Source: Apiotrichum sp. Y4204 (lineage: Eukaryota; Basidiomycota; Tremellomycetes; Trichosporonales; Trichosporonaceae). Taken from it: 64,000 nucleotides of DNA. Location of the stretch: NCBI GenBank assembly GCA_025531455.1, contig JAMYHL010000011.1, positions 558,001-622,000 of the forward strand. Reading direction: 5' to 3'. Below, in pieces: positions 1 to 11,646 of the stretch; within the stretch, counting starts at the first letter, position 1; the number at the start of each line of letters is the position of its first letter. Both the position numbers and the translations under genes were made by a program. Below the pieces are notes generated by a model. That model had not been told where the DNA came from, did not search any database, and saw only the letters and a list, made by a program, of their open reading frames with translations.

Positions 1-2807
1 TCAGCGGCTGATGCTTGATGAACGAGCGACGCCGGTGCCGGCTCATGTTGTGGTCCTTGAAGAGCACCTCTGTATCGATGTGTTTCGGGAGCTTCGAGTA
101 GTCGAGCATCGCGGCCTGGTCGACGCGCTCAAGGATGATCACAGATGGCACCTTCCACGTGTCCGGGAAGGAGAAGACCTCCTCCTCGCGCACTGGCCGG
201 ACGAGGAAGTCGTTGAACATTATCCACTTTGGCTCCTCCTCGTCCTCGAGTGGTGGCACCTTACAGAACGAGAGTAAATGGGCGGGGCTGTCAGGCGACA
301 CCTGCACCTGCACGACAACCGACTTGACCTCGTACGTAACGCCCTCTCCTGAGTCGTCCGCAATGATCTCGCCATTCTCTCCAGTGCGGAAAGATACCCG
401 GCGGGGGAGGAAGTGCTTGACCTTGCCGCCCTCTGTGCGGTCCTTCCACACCTCGAGCTGCTCTGGTGTGGACACCATGGCGTTCACGGACAGCACGGGA
501 GGAAGAGACTCTGCAGGCGAGGCAATGAGGTCGCGGCGCGAGTCGAGTGGCGCAAAGTGCTTGCAGTTACTGCAGTTGGCCTTGGTAGTCTGCGACCGGA
601 CAATCGTTGACCGCAACACATCCGCAAACGCGCCTTCCGAGGTAGCAGGCTTGCGCCCATACGACAGATCAATGGCCTGGAGGATGGACTCGCGTACCGA
701 CACGTGCTGGCACGACAGACACCTGTTCGTCGTCTTGACCGGAACGCCGAGAATCTGGTTGATCGCAGACCGCTCCGTGTTGAGCTTGCTCCCAACAGAC
801 AGGTTCGCCATCGAGTTGATCACAGAGTCGGGGCGCAGAGGGAACGTCTGGCCGTCAACAAACGCCTCTGTCGTAAACGTAGACATGAGCCAGCGGTTAA
901 AGTTCTGTATGAGTGTGGACTGAGCATTCGCGGCTGAGGTACCAGGCTTGTCGACAAGGCCGAGCGCAGAAGCCTGGGGTGTGGCGCTAAATGCGCGGGA
1001 AAAGTTGGATGCCTGGCAGTTTGTTCCCTTGGCATCCTCGAGCATGCGGAAGAGGAATCCAGCCTCACACAGGAGACAGCTTTCCTTCTGGCAGTCGACG
1101 CAGATGTGCGCCTTTGCGACCGCGCGGATCGGCAGAGTGTAGTGCAGTGCCTGGAGGAGCGCGTTGGTGTACGAGTTGACAATGTCCGTCTCGAGACCGC
1201 TAAACTGAGTCATGTTGTAGTACCCAAAGTCAAAGTCCTCGACACCAAAGCGCGAGTACTTGATCTCCACCTTGCGGTAGTACTTCGGCACCTCGCCAGC
1301 CGGCGTCTCCTCCTCGACGTCGGGATGCTGCGGGCGGGCGCTCTTCGCGCGGTTCTTCTCACTGCGGAAACGCGGCTCGCTGTCCCGCCGTGACCCGACC
1401 GCACCGTACCGCAGCGCGTGCTTTCCCGCGCCGGGCCGCGCGTGCGCGACATTCCGCTTCCCCTTGAGATCCTTTGGCAGCTGGCCGTAGCCGACAAAGT
1501 CCTGGTAGTTGAGACTGGACAGCACGGACGGGGGGATGGGTTCTGGGGGGTTGAAAAAGGGAGAGTAAACAGTGGCATAGTCGGTGGGCGAGACGTTGGA
1601 TAACAATGGATCCTCGTACATTGGCATTCCAATGACGTTTAACGGCGTGTGATCGTCCCACATGATCTGCGGCGGCGGGTCAGCGGCGTCCGGCCACTCG
1701 GGCTTGACACCCTCGTAGCCGTTGAACGGGGGGAGGTGGAGATTGCCATGGTCGTCAAGCGCGGCATTTTCGCTAGTGTCGTGTTGTGTCCAGAGGTGGA
1801 GCTGCCCGTCTCCGTCGCCAAACACGAGGTAGTCGCCGCGCGGCGACAGCGCCATGGACGTGATGAAGCTGTTGACATCGAGCTGCTGGAACTCGTTTGT
1901 CCCACTCGACATGTCCGCAACTTGTATCATGCCCTGCTGCCCCGCGATGATGAGCTTGGACGGGTCGGTCGGGTTGAGAAGCACGAAAGCGGGGCCAGTG
2001 GAGAACGATATGGGAGGCAGAGGTCGCAGCGTGCGCGTGTCGTACAGCCGCACCAGCGTGTCCGGCACGGGGTGGCCTTGCATGTGCGTCCATCCCCAGG
2101 TCGCGACAATGTTATTGTGGGCGTCGGCACCGCTCATGCCGCCCGTGTGTGCCTGGACTGGGGTGATCTTAGCGGCGGTGCGGAATCCCGTCCGCGGGTC
2201 GAGGATCGACACCTGCCCGCTCCCCGACGCGCAGACCACCGAGCGCGGCAGCGTCGCGAGGTGCACGACGGTGGACGGCGAGTCGAAGCGGCGCACAATC
2301 TCGCCGCGCGAGTTGTTCATCAGCATCATTTGCCCCGTTCCGCCTGCGAGCACCTCGTGCGAGTTTGTCGGCGATGCGGTCATCGCGCGCAGCGAGCGCG
2401 TGGGATCTCTGCCAAGTAAGTTTTCCGTTTCCCGATCGCAAACCAAAGCCTCATGACCATAATACTCACGAGACGTTCCAGCGCGGCGCGCCGCCGCGTT
2501 TCCGGCCCGCGATCCCGCCCTCGGTGAGGGTCCACACCTCGCGGTCCGTGACCTTTATCTGCCTGACGCCGCCGTTCATCCCGGGAATAGCCTGAAAGTC
2601 GCGCGCGCCAGGCGGGGCGTGTCCATGGGCCGGAAACTGGACATTGCGGGTAAGTGTTAGGGGGGAGGCGAAGGCGCTGACGAGGCCGCCGGACGAGCCG
2701 ACCCAGAGCATGTCCGCGAAACCGTCGACTGCCAGCGCCGAGGGTACCGGCTTGGCGTCGGATACCTGCGGCGGGAGCGGGAAGAGCGAGAGCGGGTTGT
2801 ACGCCAT
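1..2807 (-). CDS. PAN2: PAN2, PAN2-PAN3 deadenylase subunit (3' part outside window)
   Basis: Scaffold and nuclease subunit of the cytoplasmic PAN2-PAN3 poly(A) shortening complex. Two exons lie in the window (2470-2807 and 1-2408), split by a 61-nt intron with a GTGAGT donor and CAG acceptor; phases close. The start MAYNPLSLFPLPP and the blocks VTDREVWTLTEGG and RKRGGAPRWNVS match fungal Pan2 N-termini. About 915 codons are visible: the WD40 region (residues about 20-350), the linker that binds PAN3 in the family, and the ubiquitin-protease-like domain beginning GLETDIVNSYTNALLQAL. There the position of a USP catalytic Cys is Ser, as expected for this inactive domain. CxxC pairs typical of that fold follow. 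The DEDD exonuclease domain lies beyond position 1. It shares a 388-bp head-to-head promoter with OST5. Confidence 0.95.
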
Positions 2808-3195
2808 CGCGGATAGTGTTGGCAGCGGCAGCCGCTGGCTGGGACAAGAACGAATGGCAACAACAACATTCGAGGCTGGTCGGGCTGGTGTGATTTAGGC
2901 CTGATGCGGGGCGCGGGGTCCATCTCGGAATGCCGCATTTCACTTCTGAGAGAGGGCTGGCTAATGGTGTCCTAATGGAATTAGGGTCGCGGGTGCAAAC
3001 TCCTAATATGACTGTGCTCTTGTGATTAGCAGAATGACGCGCCCAGGGTTGTTATTGTGTCACTAACTACTCCCATCTCCGCATTCGCGCATTCTGACTG
3101 CTGCCACGCGCCACGTCTTTCTTTGCTTTCGTCGTCGTCGCCATCCATCAGCTCGTCACCACCACCACCACACAACCACCCACTCTCTCACCACA
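2808..3195. promoter_or_regulatory. Divergent promoter between PAN2 and OST5
   Basis: 388 bp between two start codons facing outwards. It holds a perfect 6-bp inverted repeat, CCTAATGGAATTAGG, at 2971-2985, several further CTAAT/ATTAG words, and a CACC-rich tract just before the OST5 start. No coding potential seen. Assigning it as a shared promoter is inference from gene orientation. Confidence 0.5.
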
Positions 3196-3716
3196 ATGGC
3201 ACTCGACGCATCAGCAGCATACCCCTCCATAAAGGTGAGCTCCGGGGTGAAAGCGTTGGCGGTATTTCATTGTGTACATACCAGCATCGACGTAGCCCCC
3301 CCCCCCCCCCTTTGCTCTCGACACTGACACCAGGCCGCGCACGGCTCGCTGCCCGCGTTCTCGCCGCTCATCCCGACGAGCGCGTTGCCCGCTATTGCCT
3401 TCGTCACGCTCTGTGCGGCGTTCGCGCTCACTTTTACCCTCACGACGTAAGTACCGAGTGTAGCGCCAGAGGGTGTGGATGGTCTTCCCTCCCAGCTACT
3501 GTGCAACTGGGTTAGCTGGGAGTGCGTCCTCTGGCCATCTCTGCGACGGGTAGCGGCTTCCGTGTTCACCTATCGGCACGCCTCATTTACGCTCACGCTA
3601 ACTCCAGTCTCCCGAAGAACGCCCTCCCCGCCGAGTTCGTCACCGCGCTCGCGGCCGCGTTCCTCGCCGGCGGCGGCGCCGTTGCACTCTTCTGCACCGT
3701 TGGCGTGTACGTCTAA
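3196..3716 (+). CDS. OST5: Oligosaccharyltransferase subunit Ost5/TMEM258
   Basis: Small non-catalytic membrane subunit of the ER oligosaccharyltransferase that transfers N-glycans to nascent proteins. Three exons (3196-3234, 3334-3446, 3608-3716) join in phase to an 86-residue protein, the same length as yeast Ost5. It has two hydrophobic segments (about residues 29-50 and 58-83) and ends GVYV, the C-terminal signature shared by Ost5 (FGVYV) and TMEM258 (VGIYV). Donors are GTGAGC and GTAAGT. The first exon codes only 13 residues. The first intron contains a C-homopolymer at about 3296-3310. Identification rests on length, topology and the C-terminal motif. Confidence 0.85.
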
Positions 3717-3905
3717 AACCGCGGATCTAGAGCGGGTTGTATGAGTATGAGAAGTAGAGTCCGTCGCGAGACCGGCTTGTTATTAGAGCCCACGACAGCG
3801 GCTGCACATGTAGCTGGCAGACCATGGGCTACGTGCTACGCGCGACGCGCTGCGCATATCGACATGATGCATGTTCTATAGAAGCTAGCTAGCATCCAGG
3901 ACGTC

Positions 3906-5649
3906 TTAGAGGTCCTTTTTGGTCTCGACAGGGTCGTCGCGGTGCTCGAGCCACTGGCCGCCAGTGTACTCGTCCATCGCGCGCAGGCGCTCGGGGAGCG
4001 TGGGGTGCGAGTGGTGGTACATGGAGTAGAGCCAGTCGGCGTGCGGCGACGAGAGGTTGTCAATGTGGAGCTTGATGAGCGCGTCGCCGAGCTGGCGCTT
4101 GTGGCCGAGGCGCACGGCAAACTCGTCGGCCTGGTACTCGTACAGACGGGTCGTGGCGTTGAGACCAAACTTGACAAAGGTGTCGAGGGGCTCGAAGAGG
4201 AGCTGGTAGAGCATAAAGCCAATGACGATCGGCTGCGGGCCGCCAGCGGGGCCAGTCACGGCGAGACGGGGGTCAAAGCCGAACGACGCAAAGAGAGCCC
4301 TGTTGTGGATGAAGACGGAGAAGATGGTGAGGGTGAAGAGGAGGTGCGCCTGAGTGATGAGGAGCAGGCGCGAGGGGTGGGCTGAAAGTTAGCTAAGTTC
4401 AAAAGGGATGGATAGCTTACCAAAGTACCAGTGGCCGAGCTCGTGAGCAAGAACGGCCTCGACCTCGGCGGGCGTCGACTTCTCAATGAGAGTGTCATAC
4501 AGGACAATCTGCTTCGACCACGGGAGACCATAGAAGTAAGCGTTCGAGTGGGACGAGCGCTTGCTGCCGTCGATGACGTAGAGGTGCTTGAGGGGGAACT
4601 TGAGCTTGGAGGCGAGGGCCTCGACGCGGGTGCGAATCTCGCCATCGGGAACGGGAGTGAACTTGTTGAACAGCGGCTGGACTGAGGGGTTAGTATGGAC
4701 GAAATGGACGGCGACGATGTCCTTAGGCCCTACTCACTAAGAATGGGGAAGACGATCTGGAGGGTGAGCTGGACCGAGACGAGGAAGAGCATGAGCCAGG
4801 GGACAAAGTTCTTTCCGGCCCAGTCGATGATGCGGAGGAAACCCGCGAGGAAGGGCAGGCCGATGAGCGCGGTGAGAATGTTGGTCTTGATCTGGTCCGT
4901 GATCCACGTCTTCAGGGTCGTCTTGTTGAAGCCGTGCTTCTCCTCGAGGACAAAGGTGTAGTAGTACGACCACGCAAGCGCAGGGACCGTCGTCAGCGTC
5001 GCGAGGAGCGTAATCCACATGAGCGAATGGGTGATCTAGGGTCAGTAGTGCTTCTCATACGATTGAAAGCTAGCTGGGTCCAGGCAGCGAGGTGATCAGA
5101 TCTGTTAAGCAGCCCTCACCCCCGATTCCGACCACTCCGCCCTGCACGCATACTCACGACATAGTTCTGGCTCCACCCCATGCGGGCCATCCACTGTCCC
5201 GTCAGGCTCCAGGCCCACGCGTACGTGTTGTACTTGAGGAACACAAATGTGACGGCCCACTCGTACAGCGCGTGCGCAAACGCATAGTACAGCTTGTCGC
5301 GCGCATACTTTTGCGCCTTGTCAAACGTCTTCTGGTCGAGGTGGTCCTTGAGCTCGGGGGGCGGGTGCGGGCGGTCCGTCGTGCGCAGCTGGCGGCGCCT
5401 GGGGGATGAGTACTGGATACTGGATGAGGAAGGTGAGGGGAAATGGAGTTGACAGGGGCTGTTGGAGGACAATTCCCAGCCCCAGTATCGACTATTTCCC
5501 CGCACTCCGACTCACACGACAAGAAGCTCAAAGTACGTCTGCGCGGCGCCGAGCCACACGACAATCGTGCGGTACGGGATTCGGGTGTTATCCGCGAGCG
5601 CGGCGAGCGCCGAGAGCTGCGCGTCGAGCGCGTTGACGATGAACGACAT
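3906..5649 (-). CDS. STE24: CAAX prenyl protease Ste24 (zinc metalloprotease)
   Basis: Multi-spanning ER zinc protease that removes the AAX tripeptide from prenylated proteins and trims a-factor-type pheromone precursors. Five exons (5516-5649, 5158-5398, 4738-5035, 4421-4681, 3906-4381) join in phase to 469 residues, close to human ZMPSTE24 (475) and yeast Ste24 (453). The zincin motif HELGH is at residues 304-308, and a downstream EYQADEFA block supplies the third metal ligand and conserved Asp of the family. Typical Ste24 segments are visible (LEEKHGFNKTT, SKRSSHSNAYFYG, KQIVLYDTL). The C-terminus ends KKDL, resembling an ER-retrieval dilysine/KDEL-like tail, though its function is not proven. 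The start MSFIVNALD gives the usual short N-terminus before the first membrane segment. Confidence 0.95.
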
Positions 5650-6296
5650 CAGGTCCAATAGACTGGGACGCTGGAGATGTCGGAGATGAAAGGGGGATGA
5701 GTGGGATGAGGATTGATTGCAATGGGCAACAGTACAACAGTGACAAAGGGGCAACAAAATGGTAAATGACAGAACAATGTTCACCTCCACCTCAGCACTC
5801 TCCACACGCTGCCAAGTGGTTACGTGGCGTTGGACCGGTTTTTCCTGTGACGCGCTGTTTCGCGTCACAGCCTTGGCACTGCGCTCGAGCAACCCTTTAC
5901 GGCACCCGGGTTGGCACGCAACACTGGCAGCACCGGAAATCGATGTCAGAAAGGCGGATGACTGGCCTACAGCGCTCTTCACGGTCCAACGGAAGCACGA
6001 TACCTCAAGCATAGCATACATGGCACGGCGCACAGCTGCATGCACGAGCGATCAAGTCATACGCGCTCACGCACTCACTCCCGTCGCAATCCCCGATCTT
6101 CCCAAGCTTCCAGAATTCCGGAAGCGCGAGACGCCACGGGCACAACTCCATCACGATCTACAGAAATCCAATCTAATACTGTACACTGCCACCGCATAAC
6201 CACGGCGCCGGGCGGTGCGGAGAAAGCAGCGGCACCGCCCCGTCAAGCTCATTCCTCCGCCAAGCTCGCTCCATAGCTCCAATAACCGCATGGCAT
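5650..6296. other. Intergenic, STE24 promoter side
   Basis: 647 bp upstream of STE24 and downstream of the next minus-strand gene. Some open frames occur but none matches a known protein or has a plausible splice structure. It must hold the STE24 promoter; no specific site could be identified. Confidence 0.4.
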
Positions 6297-7882
6297 CTAC
6301 TTGAGGTCGTAGAGCCCCTCTGCGTTCGCACCCATGATGTTGGTCATGGCTTCCTGGTCCTGGCCGAGCTCCGAGACCGTCTTACGCAGCAAGGCATACC
6401 ACTCCGCGCCGGAAATGGGGACGGACACCTCTGCATCTGCGTTCACGGCAGCAGGCGTCGAGCCGAAGATAATGCGGTGCGTACCAAATGTCTCGATTGC
6501 GGGTGCGACTGTATGTTAGCTGGGAGGATTGTGGAAGTGGCGGCTTCTGTAGCGCCTGGTCGACACGCACGGTACATCTTCACGACGCGGTCTACCTCCT
6601 GCGCATCCTCCCACCACTTGGCCTCATCCTTGCCGTCAGCGACGCGCGTGTCGGCCACAGGAGGCAGCGCCTTGAGAACAACGTCAGCGTGCAGGGAGAG
6701 CTGTGCGAGGCGGCCCTGGTACATGGTGTAGTCGTCGGACTGGAGGAGCGGCGACGATGGCTTGGTGAGGGGCGGGGGGAGGAGTCCGGCTGTGTGGGCA
6801 ATGCGGGGACGCGGGGCGACAACGAGGGTCAAGGACACAATGACGAGCACGCGATGAAAGGCGAATGTCAGCTCAGATTCTGCCTGCCCAAACTCCACTC
6901 TTACGCTGGATCCCGACGTTCAAGCCAGCACAACACTCACCGATTATAATCTTGCGCCTGGGCTCGCCGTTCTGCGCGACATCGCCCTCGACAGCCTTGA
7001 ACCCGCCATCGATCTGGTTCACAATCTCCTCGAGGTGGTCCCACTCCGGCTCGGTAAGAGGTGCCGTGTTGGGCACGATGAGGTCGACGAACGTGGAGCC
7101 GTCACTGGCCACGCCGGAAGGGAGGGAGGTGCTGTTGACAACCACAGGCTTGACGGCCTTGCTCTTGCTCCCGGTAGGTCTGTGCGCGGGCAGGGGCGGG
7201 CAGGGGAAAGGAGGGGACGCGAGGGCGCCAGGTTACACGTTTAGTGAAACGGCATGGGCGGCGAGGATCAGGATGCACCACCCAGGCCGGAGAGCGGAGA
7301 CGATCGGATCGCGGGCATGGAGTATATGATGGCGATGACAAGAGCGGTAACGACGTGGTATCGAGCAATTGAGTGGCGATCGTCGGAGGAAACAATAAAT
7401 GGACGATGCGACAGACAGGGGGACCGAGGACGAGGCGCAATTCAAACAATTGAGAAAGCGGGTGTCAGCATCCTCTAGCTTCTCGGAAGCACTACGGGGA
7501 ACGCGACGTGCTCAACAGGAGAATGGCCGCTCCAGAGCTCAGAGTGAGCCCCCTCGCGAGCTCGCCAGCTTGCGAGTCTCCTCGCCGGTCTCGCCCGCAC
7601 ATCCTCCTTCTATTACTCACTCTCCCTCGACGACAACAGAGCCAGTGACGGGCGGCCGGTCGGGGTTAGCCGGGAGCGCGAGTGGCGACCCACTACGCGC
7701 GTGCGCGTCGGTCACGAACGCGGGGTGGATGCGCGACGGGGACGGCGGGGCGGGTACTCCACCTGCGTGCGTGTTAGAAAAGGGTGACGGAGAGTTCAGA
7801 GGACAGAGAACGTACGAGGCGAGAGGAGGCCGCCGTCGGTGAAGAGCGAGCGGGGGAGGGGCGGGGGTCGCTTCGGGGGCAT
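6297..7882 (-). CDS. Amidohydrolase-2-like protein, function unknown
   Basis: Five exons (7816-7882, 7621-7762, 6941-7179, 6571-6789, 6297-6508) join in phase to 292 residues. The C-terminal third contains APAIETFGTHRIIFGSTP followed by WYALLRKTVSELGQ and a final helix IMGANAEGLYDL. This is the pattern that closes amidohydrolase_2 (PF04909) TIM barrels, where RLLFGSD and NAxRLxGL are usual. The HxH metal motif at the barrel start is not visible and the Asp of FGSD is Thr, so catalysis is doubtful. The N-terminal 60 residues are Pro/Ser-rich. Intron 2 (7180-7620, 441 nt) is unusually long for this window, so a phase-neutral exon may have been missed there. I recall similar uncharacterised fungal proteins but cannot name a substrate. 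Confidence 0.65.
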
Positions 7883-9100
7883 GGTAGGGGGTGAGATCGA
7901 TGAGAGAGAGATGGGGAAGAGAATGGAGTGAGAGTGAGTGAGATGGGAACGGGGAAATAAGTGGAACGACAAGAGACAAGAGGGAGAGGGGATGGAGTGA
8001 CAAGACCAGAGGACTGTGCGGATTGTGCAACAGTGCAACAAGTGCAACAAGTGCAACACCACCAATGCATCGCTCCACGCCAATACACACACCCTCTCTG
8101 TCCCATGCTCTCATCGTCATCGTCATCGACATCATCACTCGGCGTCTCGCTTTCTCGGCCCCCCCCCCCCTACTCCTACTCCGGCCCCTGGCGCCGCAGC
8201 CTGGCATGGCGGGACGGGCATCGACGGGCATCGGCGGTCATTCGTCCTCCACCGCGCGCTCCCGTATCTCGTCCTTGTCTCCCAGAAACTATTCCCGCAT
8301 CCCGCCCACACAAGGCGCGATCGTGTCCCACCCAAATGCACAGCGAGCCAGAGGCCAAAGGTCGGATGCATGGTTCCGACGTTTGTTGGCGTTGCTACTT
8401 CGATACTTCCCCAACTGGGTATGTGAAGCACGAGGCATTGGTGTTGTCTAGCTGCTAAGGGCTGAATGTGGGTTGAGATCCGTGATCTGAACACTCTGTC
8501 CTGACCTGGCTTCACTTGGCTTCCTCTTCTTGTCTTGGCCTCTGTACCCCTCTGTGCGATCTGTGCGCTACTCTGTTCCGGCGCTGTGTCAGACTTTGCG
8601 CACGCCACCGGCGCACTGACGAACTCCAGGTCGGCCGTGACGCAACTGACGCAAAGATCTCGTGGCAGAAAGGCACCATCTGATACAACCGCCGACAAAC
8701 TGACACAGGAGTACAGGAAAGCATTCACGTGTCTACATGAGGATCGTTTGTTGCCCACACGCTCGTCAATGATGCATACAACCCAAAGCCGGAAAGGTAC
8801 AAGAGAATTGCTGGGTCGTGGAGGGCGACATACTGAGGTCGTGGGGTAGTGTACCGTATTTCGCGAACGGCATAAGCATGGAGGGCGTAGAATGGCTGAT
8901 ATGGGATGAGAATAAGGATTAGGATAGGGATGTTTGGATGACGGCCAGTGTGATGTGCGTGTAGTTGCAAGGCTATACGGGAGGGATATCTGATAGCTGG
9001 ATACCAATGGTGCTGATGTTGCGGATGCTGCCGATACTGGTGCTGTTGATACTGTGCGATGCTCGATGTCGATGCTGATAGTGCTCATCTCCTAACTCGC
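7883..9100. other. Intergenic region with a short 9-bp tandem repeat
   Basis: 1.2 kb between two minus-strand genes; it includes the promoter of the 7882 gene and the 3' side of LDB17. It has CT/GA-rich tracts near 7900-7990 and about four tandem copies of a 9-mer close to GTGCAACAA at 8024-8058. A 317-codon open frame on the minus strand (8135-9088) shows no recognisable domain and is judged chance. Confidence 0.4.
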
Positions 9101-11646
9101 CTAGGCCGTAAACTTGATCCACGAACTGGACTGCACCTCGACAATCGGGGGTGGAACGCCACGCTCGCCGGTCTTGATGAGGTCCTCGTCGCGCTCGCTG
9201 CCGTTCGAACCGACGGTAGACGTCGAGTTCTTGCGGCGCGCAGGTGGTGCCGGTGCCTTTCGTCGTGGGATGCGATATGTGGGCGTCGAGGTCCCGGACC
9301 GGTCGATGGGGGAGTCGCGCGAGCCGACGGACACACAAGACGACGGGCGCTCTGGGTGCTCCTGTTCCAGAGCGTCACTTACGTCCATGAGCGAGGTGAC
9401 GCGCACCGGGTCGCGGGCGGTGTAAACCGATGACCCGACGCAGGAGGGCAGCGCGTCCGCGACAGAGTTGAGCGAGATGCCATAAGCCGAGTCGGGCGAG
9501 AGGTGACAGTCGGCCTCGCGCGCACTGCTCATGTGATCCAAACTCGCCTTGCGCCCCTGTTGCTGCCTTCCAGCTGCCGGGACGGGGTCCGAGGAAGAGC
9601 GCGCCGGGCTGCGAATGACCTCCGCTTCAGCGAGACAACGTTCCACCAGGCGCTTGGTTGTGGAGCCCACGTCACGGATATGCTCGTTAGCAATGAGGGA
9701 CTGCAGGACGAGGCGAATCTGTGGCCGCTTGTACGAGTCGTGCCGCAGCTGGGTGTGCGACAGCAGCGGATACAGCACACGTAGGTATGTGTGGCGCAGC
9801 GCGCTGTGCTCTTCCGGCAGGTCGATCAGCTCGCGGATGAATACGTCGAGAAGCACGCGCAAGTCGTTGGTGAAAAAGTACTCTTGCGTTCCCGGCGTCG
9901 TGAACAAGAGGTAGAGGATCTTGAGGATCAGAAGCTGCATGCACAGCCCCTCGGGTGTGTCCTCGGCGCGGTTGAGCATGAAAATGACGTTCTCGCCAAA
10001 GGTCTTGCTGCTCCCCAGCCGCCGCATCAGCACCACCAGCACGCGGTTCCTCTTCTTGGCGTCCTCGACACTGTTTTCGCTCGACTGGCGGGTGGATGGG
10101 CCCGGTGACATGCTTTGTGCGCGGGTGCGAGTCTCCACCGGTGATGTGCTTATGTCTGGAAGCGCCACGGTAGACGGGGAGGCCGAGAGACAGGCAGGGG
10201 GAGCATGTGTTCCGCTCTTCACGCGACTCTTCGGCAGCGTCGCGACCATGAACTGCTCGTTGAGGGCGACAATAAGGCTGATCACGGCATAGTTGAGCCG
10301 CTCGTCCTGCTGGTCGCGCGTAGTCTCCACAAGATCGAACAGGTGGTCAATGAACCGGTCGTCAAACTGTTGCAGCTCGAGAGGTGAAAGCTTCTGTACA
10401 CGGCACACCTCGTACATGAGCAGCGTGGCAGGCAGGCGGAGACGGCTCTCAATCGGGGGTAGTCCGAGAACAAAGGACTGTAGTGTAAGCGTTTCTGCGT
10501 CCTGAGAGGGAATCCGGAGCCTTAGAGGAGCCTTGGAGGCACCAGGAATGAATTGAGGAGGAATCTGAGAACATTCAAGTCATCCGAACCACCGTAGTGC
10601 ACTGCCAAGTGGCACCAAGGTGTTGCTGTGCGCACGGCAACAGCACCTCCACATTCGCCGCCAAACTTTCTCCGAGCCGCTCTCAGTTTCAACTCACCTC
10701 CTCGTACTCAAGGCCGACGATCTCGCCTAGCGTGGGCAGAAGCTTGTACCATCGCCGATGGGAACGGAAGAGGCTCGGGTGGTGCTCGCCGTAGCGGAGA
10801 ATAATGTGGTACCAGATGTAGAGCTCGTGAGGGTTTGTGTTCTGCGGTTAGCTGGCGAACACAGATCGTGATCGCGATTAACAGTGGCGATCACAAGATC
10901 CCAGGTTCAAGGACAAGATCACAGGATCACCACCGAGCCCGAAACTCACCTCCTGTGCATCTCCCATCATGATGCCCACCATGCGATCGTTGTAAAACTC
11001 GAACAGCTCGGACGCGAAGAGCATCTCGACAGCCTGGCCCATCTCTCCAGGATCACGAAGGTAGAGGTCTGGCGTGAGCATACTGCAGAGAAAGCCGAGT
11101 TGATATCGCTGCAAGCCACAGGCAGGTCGCACGACCTCGTGCTCACTCACCATGGTACGCTGCGCAGAACCCAACAAACATTCTCAACGTGTTGTCGAGT
11201 TCTGTAAGGCCACATCCTTCGGGGAGTACGAGGAGCGCGTCGATTTCGCACCAGAATGCCTCTGCGCTCTCGACAGAAGTATACGCGGTGGGCAGGGTCG
11301 GGTCGTTGTTCTTTCCCGTTGGAACCGCGCCAGCCGCGCCGCTGGTCATTGCCGCCGAGTTATTTGCCGCTGCGGCTCCGTTTCCGATGGCGCTGCAGTG
11401 TCCGTTCCCGGCACCATTGCTGCCATTCACGCCGCCGTTGGCAGATCCCAGTCCCAAACCTGGCCCTAGGGCGTCGGCATGTTCGTCGGCGTCGTTTCGC
11501 CGGACCGGGCGGGGCACAGTCCCGGGGGTGAGTGCGTCGCGCGAGCGCCGGCGAGCCGCGGTGTGCGTCGAGGCGTGCGCGGCGCGCTGGTCTGGATGGT
11601 AGTGCGCATGCGAGTGGTGCCCGTGGGTGTGGGCCGTGCGGGGCAT
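9101..11646 (-). CDS. LDB17: LDB17/Dip1 (SPIN90 family), Arp2/3 activator in endocytosis
   Basis: Homologue of yeast Ldb17, fission-yeast Dip1 and animal SPIN90/WISH, which switch on the Arp2/3 complex to seed linear actin filaments at endocytic patches. Four exons (11147-11646, 10950-11082, 10698-10841, 9101-10564) join in phase to 746 residues. An N-terminal His/Ala/Gly-rich 110 residues is followed by the helical SPIN90 region (about residues 130-530), with family-type blocks DNTLRMFVGFCAAYHG, IWYHIILRYGEHHPSLF, GENVIFMLNRAED and LLILKILYLLFTTPGTQEYFFT. A loop of about 60 Ser/Pro-rich residues interrupts it. A PRRKAPAPPARR motif near residue 695 is a likely SH3 ligand, as in Ldb17. Exon 1 ends at a GTGAGC donor; the adjacent GTGAGT would break phase. 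An upstream in-frame ATG at 11739 exists; 11646 was preferred. Confidence 0.85.

Noticed and set aside
8135..9088. 317-codon open frame on the minus strand between two genes
   Set aside because: No recognisable domain, composition like random GC-rich DNA, no splice partner exons, and it abuts the LDB17 3' end. Long chance frames are common at this GC content.
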